In this document: positions 1-8,193 of the stretch, one piece after another
How the letters are laid out: each line of letters starts with the position of its first letter
How positions within the stretch are numbered: position 1 is the first letter of the stretch
Source of the DNA: an uncultured Clostridia bacterium
GTDB lineage: Bacteria; Bacillota; Clostridia; Oscillospirales; Acutalibacteraceae
DNA: 18,832 nucleotides
Reading direction: 5' to 3'
Assembly: GCA_945926705.1 (NCBI GenBank)
Contig: CAMEMA010000004.1
Span: forward strand, 1 to 18,832
Notes under the pieces: model-generated
The model's input: the letters and a program-made list of their open reading frames with translations, nothing else
Database searches by the model: none
What the model was told of the DNA's origin: nothing
Position numbers and translations under genes: made by a program

Positions 1-160
1 TAGCACGTGACATTATTACGCTCATAGCGTATGGCATATAGTTTTTTTCCAGTGTATTTACTATTTTCTCTTCAACAATTTCTCCTGCATTATATATAAA
101 ACCATTAATATGAGAAGACGATTGATCTGATATTTCTTTTACTTTTCTTTTAGACTTCAC
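1..160 (-). CDS. Type IIA DNA topoisomerase A subunit (GyrA/ParC family), N-terminal fragment
   Basis: Reading leftwards from a GTG at 160-158, the frame stays open to the window edge, so only about 53 N-terminal residues are present. The last visible residues contain YMPYAMSVIMSRA, the hallmark start of the GyrA/ParC breakage-reunion domain, which in the full protein precedes the catalytic tyrosine. The GTG is the first usable start, because an in-frame TGA lies four codons upstream. An AAAAGG ribosome binding site sits 4 bases before it. Only 17 bases separate it from the stop of the B-subunit gene, so the two form an operon making the two halves of one heterotetrameric enzyme. About 40 residues precede the conserved YMPYAMS block, a rather long N-terminal extension. 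Gyrase and topoisomerase IV cannot be told apart from this fragment. Confidence 0.85.
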   Translation of the reverse strand, partial: MKSKRKVKEISDQSSSHINGFIYNAGEIVEEKIVNTLEKNYMPYAMSVIMSRA

Positions 161-177
161 AGTACCTTTTCATCCCT

Positions 178-2160
178 TTAACTTACATCTAAATTATCGA
201 TATATCTATATCCGTTTTCTACTATATATTCTTTTCTCCCTAAAAGGTCATCTCCGAGAAGAATATCGAACATCCTAGACGTTGCCTCAGCATTCTCCGG
301 CATAACCTTTATAAGTCTGCGAGATTTAGGATTCATTGTAGTAAAATTCATCATGTCCGGTTCATTTTCACCTAAACCTTTAGAACGCTGAACAGTATAT
401 TTTTCCGCTCCTATTTTTTTAATAAACTCATCTTTCTCTGATTCATTGTAAGCAAAATAAGTCTCATTTTTAGTATTTATTTCATATAATGGCGATTCCG
501 CTATAAAAACTTTATGAGCTTCTATGAGCTTAGGTGTAAGCCTATAGATCATAGTCAGAAGAAGAGTTCTTATTTGAAACCCGTCCACGTCCGCATCAGT
601 ACAAATAATAATTTTATTCCATTTAAGAGAATCAAGATTGAAAGATGATAAATCTTTAGCAGTTTTCGATGTCCTGACTTCAATCCCGCAACCAAGTACT
701 CTTATAAGGTCAGTTATAATTTCGCTTTTAAATATTCTGTTATAATCTGCTTTCAGACAATTTAGTATTTTACCCCTGATTGGAATAATAGCCTGAAAGT
801 CGGGATTTCTTGCTTGTTTACACGCTCCAAGTGCTGAATCTCCTTCCACAATAAATAATTCTCGTATATTTACATCTTTACTCCTACAGTCAACAAACTT
901 AGCTACTCGACTAGCCATGTCCATACTACTTGTGAGTTTTTTCTTTAGATTAAGCCTTGTTTTTTCAGCATCTTCTCTGCTGCGTTTATTAATCAATACT
1001 TGATTACATATTTTTTCTGCATCATCTGGATTTTCAATAAAATACACTTCTAAATTCTTTTTGAGCATTTCTGTAATAGCTTCTTGAATTCCCTTGTTCG
1101 TAATTGATTTTTTAGTTTGATTTTCATAGGATGTCATTGTCGAAAACGAAGAAATTATAACTGTAAGGGAATCCTCTATATCTGAAAAACTTATCTTGCT
1201 TTCATTTTTGGTGTATTTTCCACTGTGTTTCAAATAAGAATCTATCTGAGAAGTAAAAGCACTTCTAACCGCTCTTTCCGGAGCGCCGCCATGTTCGAGA
1301 AAACTTGAATTATGGTAATATTCCGTCAAATGAATTTTATTTGAAAATGAAATTGCCACTTGAGCTTTCAATTTATAATAAGGCTTATCCTCACGGTCTC
1401 TCACTTTAGTTTCAAGAGACCATGTTTGTATGGGAGTTAAATACTCATCTTTAAGAATTTCTGAAGCGTAATCCGTTATTCCATTTTGATAAATGAATTC
1501 TTTTTCAGTGAACTCCGAATTGTCATTTTGATACCTAAGCAAAAACTTAATTCCAGAATTTACTACTGCTTGACGTTTTAAAACATCCTCAAAATATTCA
1601 TAAGGTATGTTGATATCTGTAAAAACGGTCAAATCAGGCTTCCATTTTATTTTAGAACCGGTGTCTTTACCTTTATAGGGTTCTTTGTTAAGACCACCGA
1701 TATTTTCTCCTTTTTCAAAATGAAGTGTATAAGTATATCCGTCACGTTTGATCTCAACATCCATGTACTCTGATGCATACTGAGTTGAACAAAGTCCAAG
1801 TCCGTTTAGTCCTAACGAATATTCATAATTTTCTTGGTCCGTATTATTGTATTTCCCACCTGCGTAAAGTTCGCAAAAAAGTAGTTCCCAGTTAAATTTT
1901 TTTTCTCTGGAATTATAATCAACGGGAATTCCTCTTCCTTTATCTTCTATTTGCACGGAATTATCTTTATATCTTGTTACTTTAATAATATTTCCGTGTC
2001 CTTCTCTTGCCTCATCTATAGAATTTGAAAGTATTTCAAAAACTGAATGCTCGCATCCTTCTATTCCGTCAGAACCAAAAATTACTCCAGGTCTTTTTCT
2101 TACTCTGTCTGCACCTTTTAAAGATGATATACTTTCATTATTGTATTTATTTTTATTCAA
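178..2160 (-). CDS. Type IIA DNA topoisomerase B subunit (divergent GyrB/ParE family)
   Basis: ATPase/TOPRIM subunit that would use ATP to drive strand passage together with the adjacent A subunit. The 660 residues carry the GHKL ATPase motifs: EILSNSIDEA with catalytic Glu42 and Mg-binding Asn46, DKGRGIP at 73-79, and GLNGLG at 117-122 in place of the usual GLHGVG. The TOPRIM domain has EGDSALGACKQ from Glu439, IPIRGKILN, and DADVDG from 522. QRSKGLGE and a GDDLLGRKEYI tail follow. The usual DGAHIRTLLLT reads DGFQIRTLLLT, and GDSAGGSAKQ reads GDSALGACKQ, so this is a divergent clade; from memory a similar clade occurs widely in Clostridia as an extra GyrB-like protein. The start is TTG with AGAGGG 10 bases upstream. 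Topoisomerase IV subunit B is the likelier role, but gyrase cannot be excluded. Confidence 0.9.
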   Translation of the reverse strand: MNKNKYNNESISSLKGADRVRKRPGVIFGSDGIEGCEHSVFEILSNSIDEAREGHGNIIKVTRYKDNSVQIEDKGRGIPVDYNSREKKFNWELLFCELYAGGKYNNTDQENYEYSLGLNGLGLCSTQYASEYMDVEIKRDGYTYTLHFEKGENIGGLNKEPYKGKDTGSKIKWKPDLTVFTDINIPYEYFEDVLKRQAVVNSGIKFLLRYQNDNSEFTEKEFIYQNGITDYASEILKDEYLTPIQTWSLETKVRDREDKPYYKLKAQVAISFSNKIHLTEYYHNSSFLEHGGAPERAVRSAFTSQIDSYLKHSGKYTKNESKISFSDIEDSLTVIISSFSTMTSYENQTKKSITNKGIQEAITEMLKKNLEVYFIENPDDAEKICNQVLINKRSREDAEKTRLNLKKKLTSSMDMASRVAKFVDCRSKDVNIRELFIVEGDSALGACKQARNPDFQAIIPIRGKILNCLKADYNRIFKSEIITDLIRVLGCGIEVRTSKTAKDLSSFNLDSLKWNKIIICTDADVDGFQIRTLLLTMIYRLTPKLIEAHKVFIAESPLYEINTKNETYFAYNESEKDEFIKKIGAEKYTVQRSKGLGENEPDMMNFTTMNPKSRRLIKVMPENAEATSRMFDILLGDDLLGRKEYIVENGYRYIDNLDVS

Positions 2161-2215
2161 AATTATATTTCCCTCTGCATTTATAAATTAATTTTAAACT
2201 CAAAAATATACAAAT

Positions 2216-2244
2216 ATTATACATCACAAAAAACAAAGGGTCAA
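2216..2244 (-). promoter_or_regulatory. Sigma-A promoter of the topoisomerase operon
   Basis: On the minus strand TTGACC (2244-2239) and a perfect TATAAT (2221-2216) are separated by exactly 17 bases. The -10 lies about 55 bases upstream of the TTG start at 2160. It is the only good promoter seen in the interval to azlD. Confidence 0.75.
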
Positions 2245-2357
2245 ACAAGTTTTATTTAAAATGTAAATCCATATTTTTTCATATACATTTTAGCAAGTTG
2301 TCCTTTTAAAATCATATTTAATGTATCTTACCATTTTGTAATTCATGTTTTTTACGT

Positions 2358-2386
2358 ATAAAAATACCCTCTCATAAAACGAGAGG
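2358..2386 (-). terminator. Rho-independent terminator of azlCD
   Basis: A six-base-pair stem (CCTCTC 2368-2373 with GAGAGG 2381-2386), a seven-base loop and, on the minus strand, a following U-rich GTATTTTTAT tail. It lies about 20 bases after the azlD stop codon and insulates the topoisomerase genes downstream. Confidence 0.75.
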
Positions 2387-2408
2387 ATAACAATCACTAA
2401 AATAATAT

Positions 2409-2735
2409 TTAATTTGCTAACATTCTCATAATCTGCTCCACTATAAACACCACAGCACTCGATGAAAGTATAACAACTATTAGACTTTGACCGCAATATG
2501 CAATCGCTATAGCAACAATGGTTCCAATCGTTGCAGAAAAAACGCTTGAAGTTGATCTGAAAATCTCAGGAAATGTCATAGAAGTGAGTACCGCATACGG
2601 AATATAAGCAAGAAAAGAATTTAAAAACTTATTTTTTATCTTCTTTTTAAAAAATAAAAGCGGAACTACTTTAAATACTACCATAACTGCCGCCATACCA
2701 AAAACGGCATATAAAAATTGCTGACTACTCATCAT
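2409..2735 (-). CDS. azlD: AzlD-family branched-chain amino acid exporter, small subunit
   Basis: A 108-residue, very hydrophobic protein with about four membrane segments, the normal size for AzlD. A conserved-looking KVVPLLFFKKK block follows the first helix, and AYIPYAVLTSMTFPEIF lies in the middle, both typical of the family. AzlD is the small partner of AzlC; in Bacillus the pair exports branched-chain amino acids and confers resistance to leucine analogues. Its ATG (a second ATG follows at once) lies inside the last codons of azlC, an 11-base overlap that implies translational coupling, with GGGAGAG just upstream. A terminator follows at 2358-2386. Confidence 0.88.
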   Translation of the reverse strand: MMSSQQFLYAVFGMAAVMVVFKVVPLLFFKKKIKNKFLNSFLAYIPYAVLTSMTFPEIFRSTSSVFSATIGTIVAIAIAYCGQSLIVVILSSSAVVFIVEQIMRMLAN

Positions 2736-3468
2736 CGGTACTCTCTCCCATCTCTTCTACAGGGAACGCAATTGCACCTATTAAAGAGGTGACAATAGCA
2801 CATATTATAATTGTCCATCCTGAAGTAAGATTTTCCTTTATAAAAGGAATACATTCCAGCACAAAACTTAAAACCAATGCAATTAAAACAACAATCAAAA
2901 CGGGCTTGGATTCTTTTGCGGAAGGTACAATTATTGATATAAACATTGCAGGAAGCATTATTCCGAGCGCAGAAGTTATTGCCGCAGGAAGCAAATTTGT
3001 AAAACATGCTCCAATTGTATTTCCCAAAACGAATCCTATGTAAGGTGCTGTCCCTAATCCTAAAAGATATGGAAATCCAAGCAATCCTTTCTCTTTCATT
3101 GCCATACCAAAAACTTCATCTGTATTTAAAAGACCAAAGCCTATTCGTTGAAGTGTTCCCATACTTTTATCAAATTTTTGAGCAATAGACATCGAAAATA
3201 ACATATACCTGCAATTCATAACAAACAATGTTATGACATACATAATTATTGCTGTTTCTCCACCGACAAACAAGTTAAGCGCTGCAGCTTGACCGGAACC
3301 TGTATACATGAGAATACTCATTATTTCTGACATTCCAAAACTTAAACCTGCTTTTGCAGCTGCTATTCCGCAAGCCATTGATACAGGAATGTATCCCAGA
3401 CCTATAGGAATTCCATCTTTAAAGCCATGCATATAACCCTTTTTCTTATCAGTACTAACCTCTCCCAA
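2725..3468 (-). CDS. azlC: AzlC-family branched-chain amino acid exporter, large subunit
   Basis: A 247-residue integral membrane protein with about six to seven hydrophobic segments. The family signature is visible near the N-terminus: FKDGIPIGLGYIPVSMACG, followed by a MYTGSGQAAALNL block and the MNCRYMLFSMS motif characteristic of AzlC. It pairs with AzlD encoded immediately downstream. The predicted start is TTG at 3468, supported by AGAGGTG 9 bases upstream; an ATG at codon 13, preceded by AAAAAGGG, is a possible alternative and would leave a more usual N-terminus. The gene is divergent from the HIT gene. I found no T-box or other leader RNA in its upstream 150 bases, and its own promoter is not clear in the very AT-rich sequence. 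Confidence 0.88.
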   Translation of the reverse strand: MGEVSTDKKKGYMHGFKDGIPIGLGYIPVSMACGIAAAKAGLSFGMSEIMSILMYTGSGQAAALNLFVGGETAIIMYVITLFVMNCRYMLFSMSIAQKFDKSMGTLQRIGFGLLNTDEVFGMAMKEKGLLGFPYLLGLGTAPYIGFVLGNTIGACFTNLLPAAITSALGIMLPAMFISIIVPSAKESKPVLIVVLIALVLSFVLECIPFIKENLTSGWTIIICAIVTSLIGAIAFPVEEMGESTDDE

Positions 3469-3620
3469 TAATAATCACACCTCTCAACCTTGTTAAAAAT
3501 AAAGAAATTGTAATATATAATATCATTAAATATAATATTATAACTCAAAAAAAAACACAACTATTTTAAATATAAAATATATAATTATAATTCTTTTGCA
3601 TATCTACATTAAAAATTTTA
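3469..3620. other. AT-rich divergent intergenic region
   Basis: Spacer between azlC (leftward) and the HIT gene (rightward). It holds the azlC ribosome binding site and, further right, a run of A/T. A minus-strand TATAAT-like box occurs near 3536-3541, but no -35 stands at a proper distance. No gene, hairpin or riboswitch is recognisable. Confidence 0.5.
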
Positions 3621-3649
3621 TTGACAAAAATATACATAAAATATACAAT
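3621..3649 (+). promoter_or_regulatory. Sigma-A promoter of the HIT-phosphoribosyltransferase operon
   Basis: TTGACA (3621-3626), a 17-base spacer and TACAAT (3644-3649) lie about 48 bases before the ATG at 3698. A GAGGAG ribosome binding site (3685-3690) stands 7 bases from that start. Confidence 0.8.
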
Positions 3650-3697
3650 AAGGTATCGTGTTTAGTATCAACAATAAGTATTATGAGGAGCTAAAAA

Positions 3698-4036
3698 ATG
3701 GATTGTATTTTTTGTAATATAGTTGAGAAAAAAATATCTTCTGAAATATTGTATGAAGATGACAAAGTTTTGGTGTTTAAAGATTTAGAACCCAAAGCGC
3801 CTGTACATGTATTAGTTATACCAAAAGTTCATATAGCTTCTGCTATGGAATTAAGTGAAGATAACTATGAAATTTTGACTTCTATTTTCAAAACAATAAA
3901 AAAAATAAGTGCTGAGCTGAATTTAAAAGACGGATTCAGAATAATAAATAATTATGGAAAGTTTGGCGGACAAACGGTAAATCACATGCATTTTCATGTT
4001 TTGGGAGGTTGCCAGTTGGGATGGAATCCAGCTTGA
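3698..4036 (+). CDS. HIT family protein (HINT-like nucleotide hydrolase)
   Basis: A 112-residue protein of the normal size for HINT-branch histidine-triad proteins, which hydrolyse AMP-lysine and related nucleoside phosphoramidates and act as cytosolic homodimers. The triad NHMHFHVLGG contains His96, His98 and His100. An N-terminal CIFC (Cys3, Cys6) matches the CxxC found in many bacterial HIT proteins, and the LEPKAPVHVLVIPK block is typical. It ends in GCQLGWNPA; a tryptophan near the C-terminus is usual. It is the first gene of a two-gene operon with a phosphoribosyltransferase, and both act on nucleotides. Confidence 0.93.
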   Translation: MDCIFCNIVEKKISSEILYEDDKVLVFKDLEPKAPVHVLVIPKVHIASAMELSEDNYEILTSIFKTIKKISAELNLKDGFRIINNYGKFGGQTVNHMHFHVLGGCQLGWNPA

Positions 4037-4054
4037 TATAAAGGAGAAAAATTT

Positions 4055-4594
4055 ATGAAGAATACTTTTGAAATCGAAATAGCAGGATGTAAAAGGAGTT
4101 TACCTATTTGCACGATAAATGAGCACTTGGAGATAGCGGCTTTCATAATGTTTGGTGACGTGGAAATAACAGAAAAATGTGCATATGAACTTCTTAAAAT
4201 TTGTCCTGATTTTGACATTTTAATAACCGCTGAAAGCAAAGGAATACCACTTTGCTATGAGATGGCACGTCAGAGCAAAAAAGATTATGTTGTAGCTAGA
4301 AAATCTCAAAAACTTTATATGAACAATCCCATAGATATAACTGTAAAATCTATAACTACAGCTGATACTCAAAAGCTGTACATTTCCGAAACTGATATTA
4401 ATAAAATCAAAAATAAAAATGTTCTTATAGTAGACGATGTAATAAGTACCGGTAATTCTCTATCAGCTATTGAAAAACTTACGGAAACAGCAAATGGTAA
4501 AGTGATTGCAAAAGCTTGCGTTTTAGCTGAGGGAAAAGCTTCTGAAAGAAAAGATATAATATTTTTAAACTCTTTGCCTTTATTTGAAAAATAA
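4055..4594 (+). CDS. Phosphoribosyltransferase (adenine phosphoribosyltransferase-like)
   Basis: A 179-residue type I phosphoribosyltransferase. The PRPP-binding motif VLIVDDVISTGNS is at 123-135, with the acidic pair Asp127-Asp128 and the loop ISTGN. A TAESKGIPL segment at 58-66 corresponds to the pyrophosphate loop (EARGF in adenine phosphoribosyltransferase), and VARKSQKLYM corresponds to the VRKxxKLP segment of that enzyme. These point to purine salvage using PRPP. The similarity is partial and the substrate could differ, as in regulatory PRTase-fold proteins, so I give no symbol. AAGGAG lies 8 bases before the ATG, and the gap to the HIT gene is 18 bases. Confidence 0.8.
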   Translation: MKNTFEIEIAGCKRSLPICTINEHLEIAAFIMFGDVEITEKCAYELLKICPDFDILITAESKGIPLCYEMARQSKKDYVVARKSQKLYMNNPIDITVKSITTADTQKLYISETDINKIKNKNVLIVDDVISTGNSLSAIEKLTETANGKVIAKACVLAEGKASERKDIIFLNSLPLFEK

Positions 4595-4615
4595 TATTAT
4601 CAAAAGCATACACTG

Positions 4616-4662
4616 CTCCTGAGATTGATGTATAATCATATCCGGGAGTATTTATTTTATTT
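4616..4662 (+). terminator. Probable terminator hairpin before comEC
   Basis: CTCCTG (4616-4621) pairs with CGGGAG (4643-4648) with one G-U pair. An inner TGAT/ATCA stem with a five-base loop is framed by symmetrical four-base internal loops. A U-rich stretch follows (4649-4662). It sits in the 91 bases between the phosphoribosyltransferase gene and comEC. The symmetry also fits a structured 5' leader of comEC, so the terminator call is tentative. Confidence 0.5.
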
Positions 4663-4685
4663 GTAAAGGGTGATAAGTAAAAGTA

Positions 4686-6923
4686 ATGAAAAGACCTCTA
4701 GCTTTAATTGGATTTTCTTATTTTTTAACTCTTTTTTCACTCAATTATATACCTGAAAACAAAGTTATAATTGTAGCAGGTGTAATTTTTGTTATGCTCT
4801 TAATATCAATTTCTGTAAAAAAAATTAGAGAAAAAAAATTTTTTGGCACTGCTTTTTTAAGTTGCTTTGTTGCAATTATTTCATACACGATAAATTATAA
4901 CCTTAATGTAAAACCAGTTTACCAATTAGATGGAAAAGATGTAGAAATATCTGGCGTAGTTTGCGATATTCCATATAAAAAAAATCATAAATATAATTAT
5001 GTAATAAAGGTAGATAAAATAGATAATAAAAATATAAAACCGTTTAAAATTATCCTTAGTTCCAACTCTGCATTAGAAAGTGACATATGCGATACTTTCA
5101 TCGGAAATGTTCATGTCTGTTCAATTCAAGATGATACCATGTTTAATTATAAAATGTATTGTAAGTCTCAAAATATTTATGCACAAGCCTTTTTTTACGA
5201 ATACATGAAAAATTCCAGTTCCCCTCCCAAAAATAAAACTATAAATTATTACATATTAAATACAAGAAAAAATTTTTTATATAATTTTAGAAAAATATTC
5301 ACAAATGAAATTTCTTCGGTAATAAATTCTATTTTTTTAGGAGAAAAAAACGATATCCCTCATAAAATAAAAATTAATTTTGATAAAATTGGAATATATC
5401 ACATATTAACAACGTCAGGAATACAAATTTCTTTACTTTCTCAAAGCGTATTATGGATATTAAGAAAAATTAAAATAAATAATAAGCTCTCACATTTAAT
5501 TGCCACAATATCAGTATTTATTTTGGAAATATTTACAGGTTTCTCACCTGCTGCAACAAAATCATGTACCATAACTATAATTTATCTTTTAGGAATAGTT
5601 ATTTCACGTAAATCCGATAAACTTAATTCACTTGGAATATCTGTTTTATTGATGTGTTTAATAAATCCGAATTACGCATGTAGTTCAGGACTACTTTTAA
5701 GTGTTTTTTCAACTTTGGGAACGATATTGTTATATAAACCTATAAAAAATAGATTTCAGATAAATATCGAATCAAAATTTTTAAATAAAATAATAGATTA
5801 TATAATATCAAATATATCTTTAAGTATTTCAGTAATAATTTTTACTCTCCCTATTGTTATGATGTACTATGGAAAAATCTCATTAATATCAATAATTTCA
5901 AATATTATAATATATCCATTTGCATTACTAATAATATTTGGCGCTTTTTTTGTAAATGTTCTTTCTTGTTTGCAAATTCCAAATTACTTTATAAATCCTT
6001 ATGCTGTGATTTGCGGATTATCTGCAAAAATTATAATTTGGATATCTGATTTATTTTCAAAATTACCTTTTTCTTCAATAGAAACAGATTATGGTATATG
6101 CTATTTATGCCTATCATGCATAATAATATTATTTATTGTAAGTTTATATTTAAAAAATCTGAAAAACAGTATTAAAACATCTTGCTTAATATCTATAAAT
6201 TTGATACTTATAAGTGCTTTTTCATATCAAATTCAAAATAAAAATACCACCCTTATTTCTATGGCTCCTTGCGGTGACGGAATAGCTATGGTTATATCCC
6301 AAAATCGACATCATGCAGTTTTTTTGCAACTGAAAGAAAATACAAACATTGAAAATATTCAAAATTATTTTTCTAAATGGAACATATATCGACCTGACTA
6401 CATGTACATATCCTCAACCGACAGCACTAAAAAACCCGTAATAAAAGATATTATTAAAGACTACAATCCTCAAAATATTATATCTTACATCAAAGAAAAT
6501 GTTATAGATGAAGACTATTTAAAAGAATTGCCTCAAGATATGAAAATAGTATATTTTAAAAATAATATAGTCTCTGAATTTTGGAATAAAATGTCGTCCG
6601 AAATAATTCAAAAAGATAATAAAATATTTATAAAAATAAATTCGCCATACGGAAGTTTTTTAGTATTTCCTAATGGAGGAAACGTAAACTTATTGCCTAA
6701 AAGTTGGAACAAATGTGATTTTTTAATACTTTCGGGTATTCCTTTTGATTGTCAAAAAATAAAATCGAAAAATATAATTTTTAGCACAGACCAAAATAGA
6801 ACAAAAATAGGTATTTATAAACTTACAAATTATAATTCCAGCCTTTATTCCCTTGCATATCAAGGTGCTTTATATATCAATCTTTATGAAAAGGAAAAAT
6901 ATCAAATAGGAAGGCTGAAATAA
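4686..6923 (+). CDS. comEC: ComEC/Rec2-family DNA internalisation channel, C-terminal domain degenerate
   Basis: A 745-residue polytopic membrane protein that would form the inner-membrane channel for single-stranded DNA during transformation. Order: two or three N-terminal helices, an OB-fold-like DUF4131 region (about 75-180), the competence domain with about eight helices (about 215-500), and a C-terminal metallo-beta-lactamase-like region (about 520-745). The competence signature is present as IGIYHILTTSGIQIS from about 235; His239 is kept, but the usual SGLH histidine is Gln247. The C-terminal region starts plausibly (LISMAPCGDGIAMVIS), yet the HxHxDH metal motif expected after the next strand reads STDSTKK (577-583), so nuclease activity is doubtful. 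The order comEC-holA is conserved in Firmicutes. An AAAGGGTGAT element precedes the ATG at slightly long spacing. Confidence 0.85.
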   Translation: MKRPLALIGFSYFLTLFSLNYIPENKVIIVAGVIFVMLLISISVKKIREKKFFGTAFLSCFVAIISYTINYNLNVKPVYQLDGKDVEISGVVCDIPYKKNHKYNYVIKVDKIDNKNIKPFKIILSSNSALESDICDTFIGNVHVCSIQDDTMFNYKMYCKSQNIYAQAFFYEYMKNSSSPPKNKTINYYILNTRKNFLYNFRKIFTNEISSVINSIFLGEKNDIPHKIKINFDKIGIYHILTTSGIQISLLSQSVLWILRKIKINNKLSHLIATISVFILEIFTGFSPAATKSCTITIIYLLGIVISRKSDKLNSLGISVLLMCLINPNYACSSGLLLSVFSTLGTILLYKPIKNRFQINIESKFLNKIIDYIISNISLSISVIIFTLPIVMMYYGKISLISIISNIIIYPFALLIIFGAFFVNVLSCLQIPNYFINPYAVICGLSAKIIIWISDLFSKLPFSSIETDYGICYLCLSCIIILFIVSLYLKNLKNSIKTSCLISINLILISAFSYQIQNKNTTLISMAPCGDGIAMVISQNRHHAVFLQLKENTNIENIQNYFSKWNIYRPDYMYISSTDSTKKPVIKDIIKDYNPQNIISYIKENVIDEDYLKELPQDMKIVYFKNNIVSEFWNKMSSEIIQKDNKIFIKINSPYGSFLVFPNGGNVNLLPKSWNKCDFLILSGIPFDCQKIKSKNIIFSTDQNRTKIGIYKLTNYNSSLYSLAYQGALYINLYEKEKYQIGRLK

Positions 6924-6925
6924 AT

Positions 6926-7957
6926 ATGTCTAAACTGAATTATTCAGAATTTGAAAAATACATTTCATCAAATAAAATATCTAAAATATATTTCTTACAA
7001 GGTGAGGAATATTTAATAAATACATCTGAAAATTTGCTAAAACACAAAATTTTAGGAAACAACTATAGCGATTTTGACTTAAATTTATTCAATGAAGAAA
7101 GTATAACATTAGAAAAATTGATATTATCTTCAGAAACATTTCCGGTAACTACAGACTCAAAATTAATAATACTACATAATTTACCTTTAGAAACGTGGGA
7201 AGATAAAGAAATTTATAACTTTTTAGAAATCCTCAATGAATTACCAGAATTCACATATTTAATATTTTCACAAATAGCAAAAACAGAAAATTTGAAAAAC
7301 ATTACTAAACTAAAAAAGATAGAAAAAATCTTTCTAAAAAAGGGCATAGTTTGCGATTTTTCAAAAAAAGATATATGTTTAGAAGAAGAGCTTATTAACT
7401 TGGCTAAAGAAAATTACGGAAAAAATTTATCCATGTATTACGCAACAAAAATAAAAGAATTATGTTCAAATCAAAGCATAAATTCCATAAGAAATGAACT
7501 TCAGAAGATATGTGAATTGGAAAGTTCCGATACTATAACTGAAGATTCGATGAAAGCTTTGATAAAATACAATGATAAAATAAATATATTTGAACTTCCA
7601 AAAGCAATCCAATCCAGAAATTTATCAAAATCTTTAACATTATTATCAAAACTATTGCTTCAAGGCGAAGAACCGATAGTACTTATCTCAATAATAATTT
7701 CAAACTATATAGACTTATTTAGAGCTAAAATATTTGACGCAGAAGAAATACCCATAAAAAAAATATTTGAAATTTATGACTACAAAAACAAAGAGTTTAA
7801 AATAAAAAATTCCATAAAAACATGTAAAAATATAAGTTTAATTCAAATAAAAAATTCATTGAAATATTTGATTCAAGCAGATTTAGAACTTAAATCAATT
7901 AACTTAAATCCAGAAATTATACTTTCAAAAACAATAGTAAAATTAATAAAATTATAA
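6926..7957 (+). CDS. holA: DNA polymerase III delta subunit
   Basis: A 343-residue cytosolic protein of the normal length for HolA, the clamp-loader subunit that opens the beta sliding clamp. The N-terminal block KIYFLQGEEYLI (about 19-30) matches the family opening IYLLxGeE. The segment LLLQGEEPIVLISIIISNYIDLFRAK (about 238-263, quoted in parts: LLQGEEPIVLI and NYIDLFRAK) is the conserved domain III signature, followed by a helical C-terminus ending in LKSINLNPE. It begins two bases after the comEC stop, with its AGGAAGG ribosome binding site inside comEC, so the two are co-translated. In many Firmicutes rpsT follows; here it does not, and an accessory block follows instead. Confidence 0.9.
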   Translation: MSKLNYSEFEKYISSNKISKIYFLQGEEYLINTSENLLKHKILGNNYSDFDLNLFNEESITLEKLILSSETFPVTTDSKLIILHNLPLETWEDKEIYNFLEILNELPEFTYLIFSQIAKTENLKNITKLKKIEKIFLKKGIVCDFSKKDICLEEELINLAKENYGKNLSMYYATKIKELCSNQSINSIRNELQKICELESSDTITEDSMKALIKYNDKINIFELPKAIQSRNLSKSLTLLSKLLLQGEEPIVLISIIISNYIDLFRAKIFDAEEIPIKKIFEIYDYKNKEFKIKNSIKTCKNISLIQIKNSLKYLIQADLELKSINLNPEIILSKTIVKLIKL

Positions 7958-7999
7958 ATCATTAATTTAACACTTAATTTTAATATTTATTAAATACAA

Positions 8000-8033
8000 A
8001 GAGATTGGCAATTAAAACCAGTCTCTATTTTTA
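8000..8033 (+). terminator. Rho-independent terminator of comEC-holA
   Basis: A nine-base-pair stem AGAGATTGG (8000-8008) with CCAGTCTCT (8018-8026), one G-U pair and a nine-base loop, followed by ATTTTTA. It lies 42 bases after the holA stop and separates the core genes from the kinase. Confidence 0.85.
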
Positions 8034-8129
8034 GTGAGCTTTATTCTAATTTTTTTCTAATAATATATTAATACTCTAAAAATACCAATATATAATTTTA
8101 GATAAAATAAATTATTTTACAAATCGTTA

Positions 8130-8158
8130 TTGACATAATATATTTATAAAGCTATAAT
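8130..8158 (+). promoter_or_regulatory. Consensus sigma-A promoter of the kinase gene
   Basis: A perfect TTGACA (8130-8135), a 17-base spacer and a perfect TATAAT (8153-8158) precede the kinase start by 35 bases. A consensus match at both boxes suggests strong or constitutive transcription unless a repressor acts here; no clear operator is seen. Confidence 0.85.
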
Positions 8159-8193
8159 CATTCTATACTATAGTAAAAGGCGAGTGTAATAAA

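Noticed and set aside
2290..2496. 68-codon minus-strand frame downstream of and overlapping azlD
   Set aside because: It lies in another frame of azlD, runs through the azlD terminator, has no family resemblance and no ribosome binding site.
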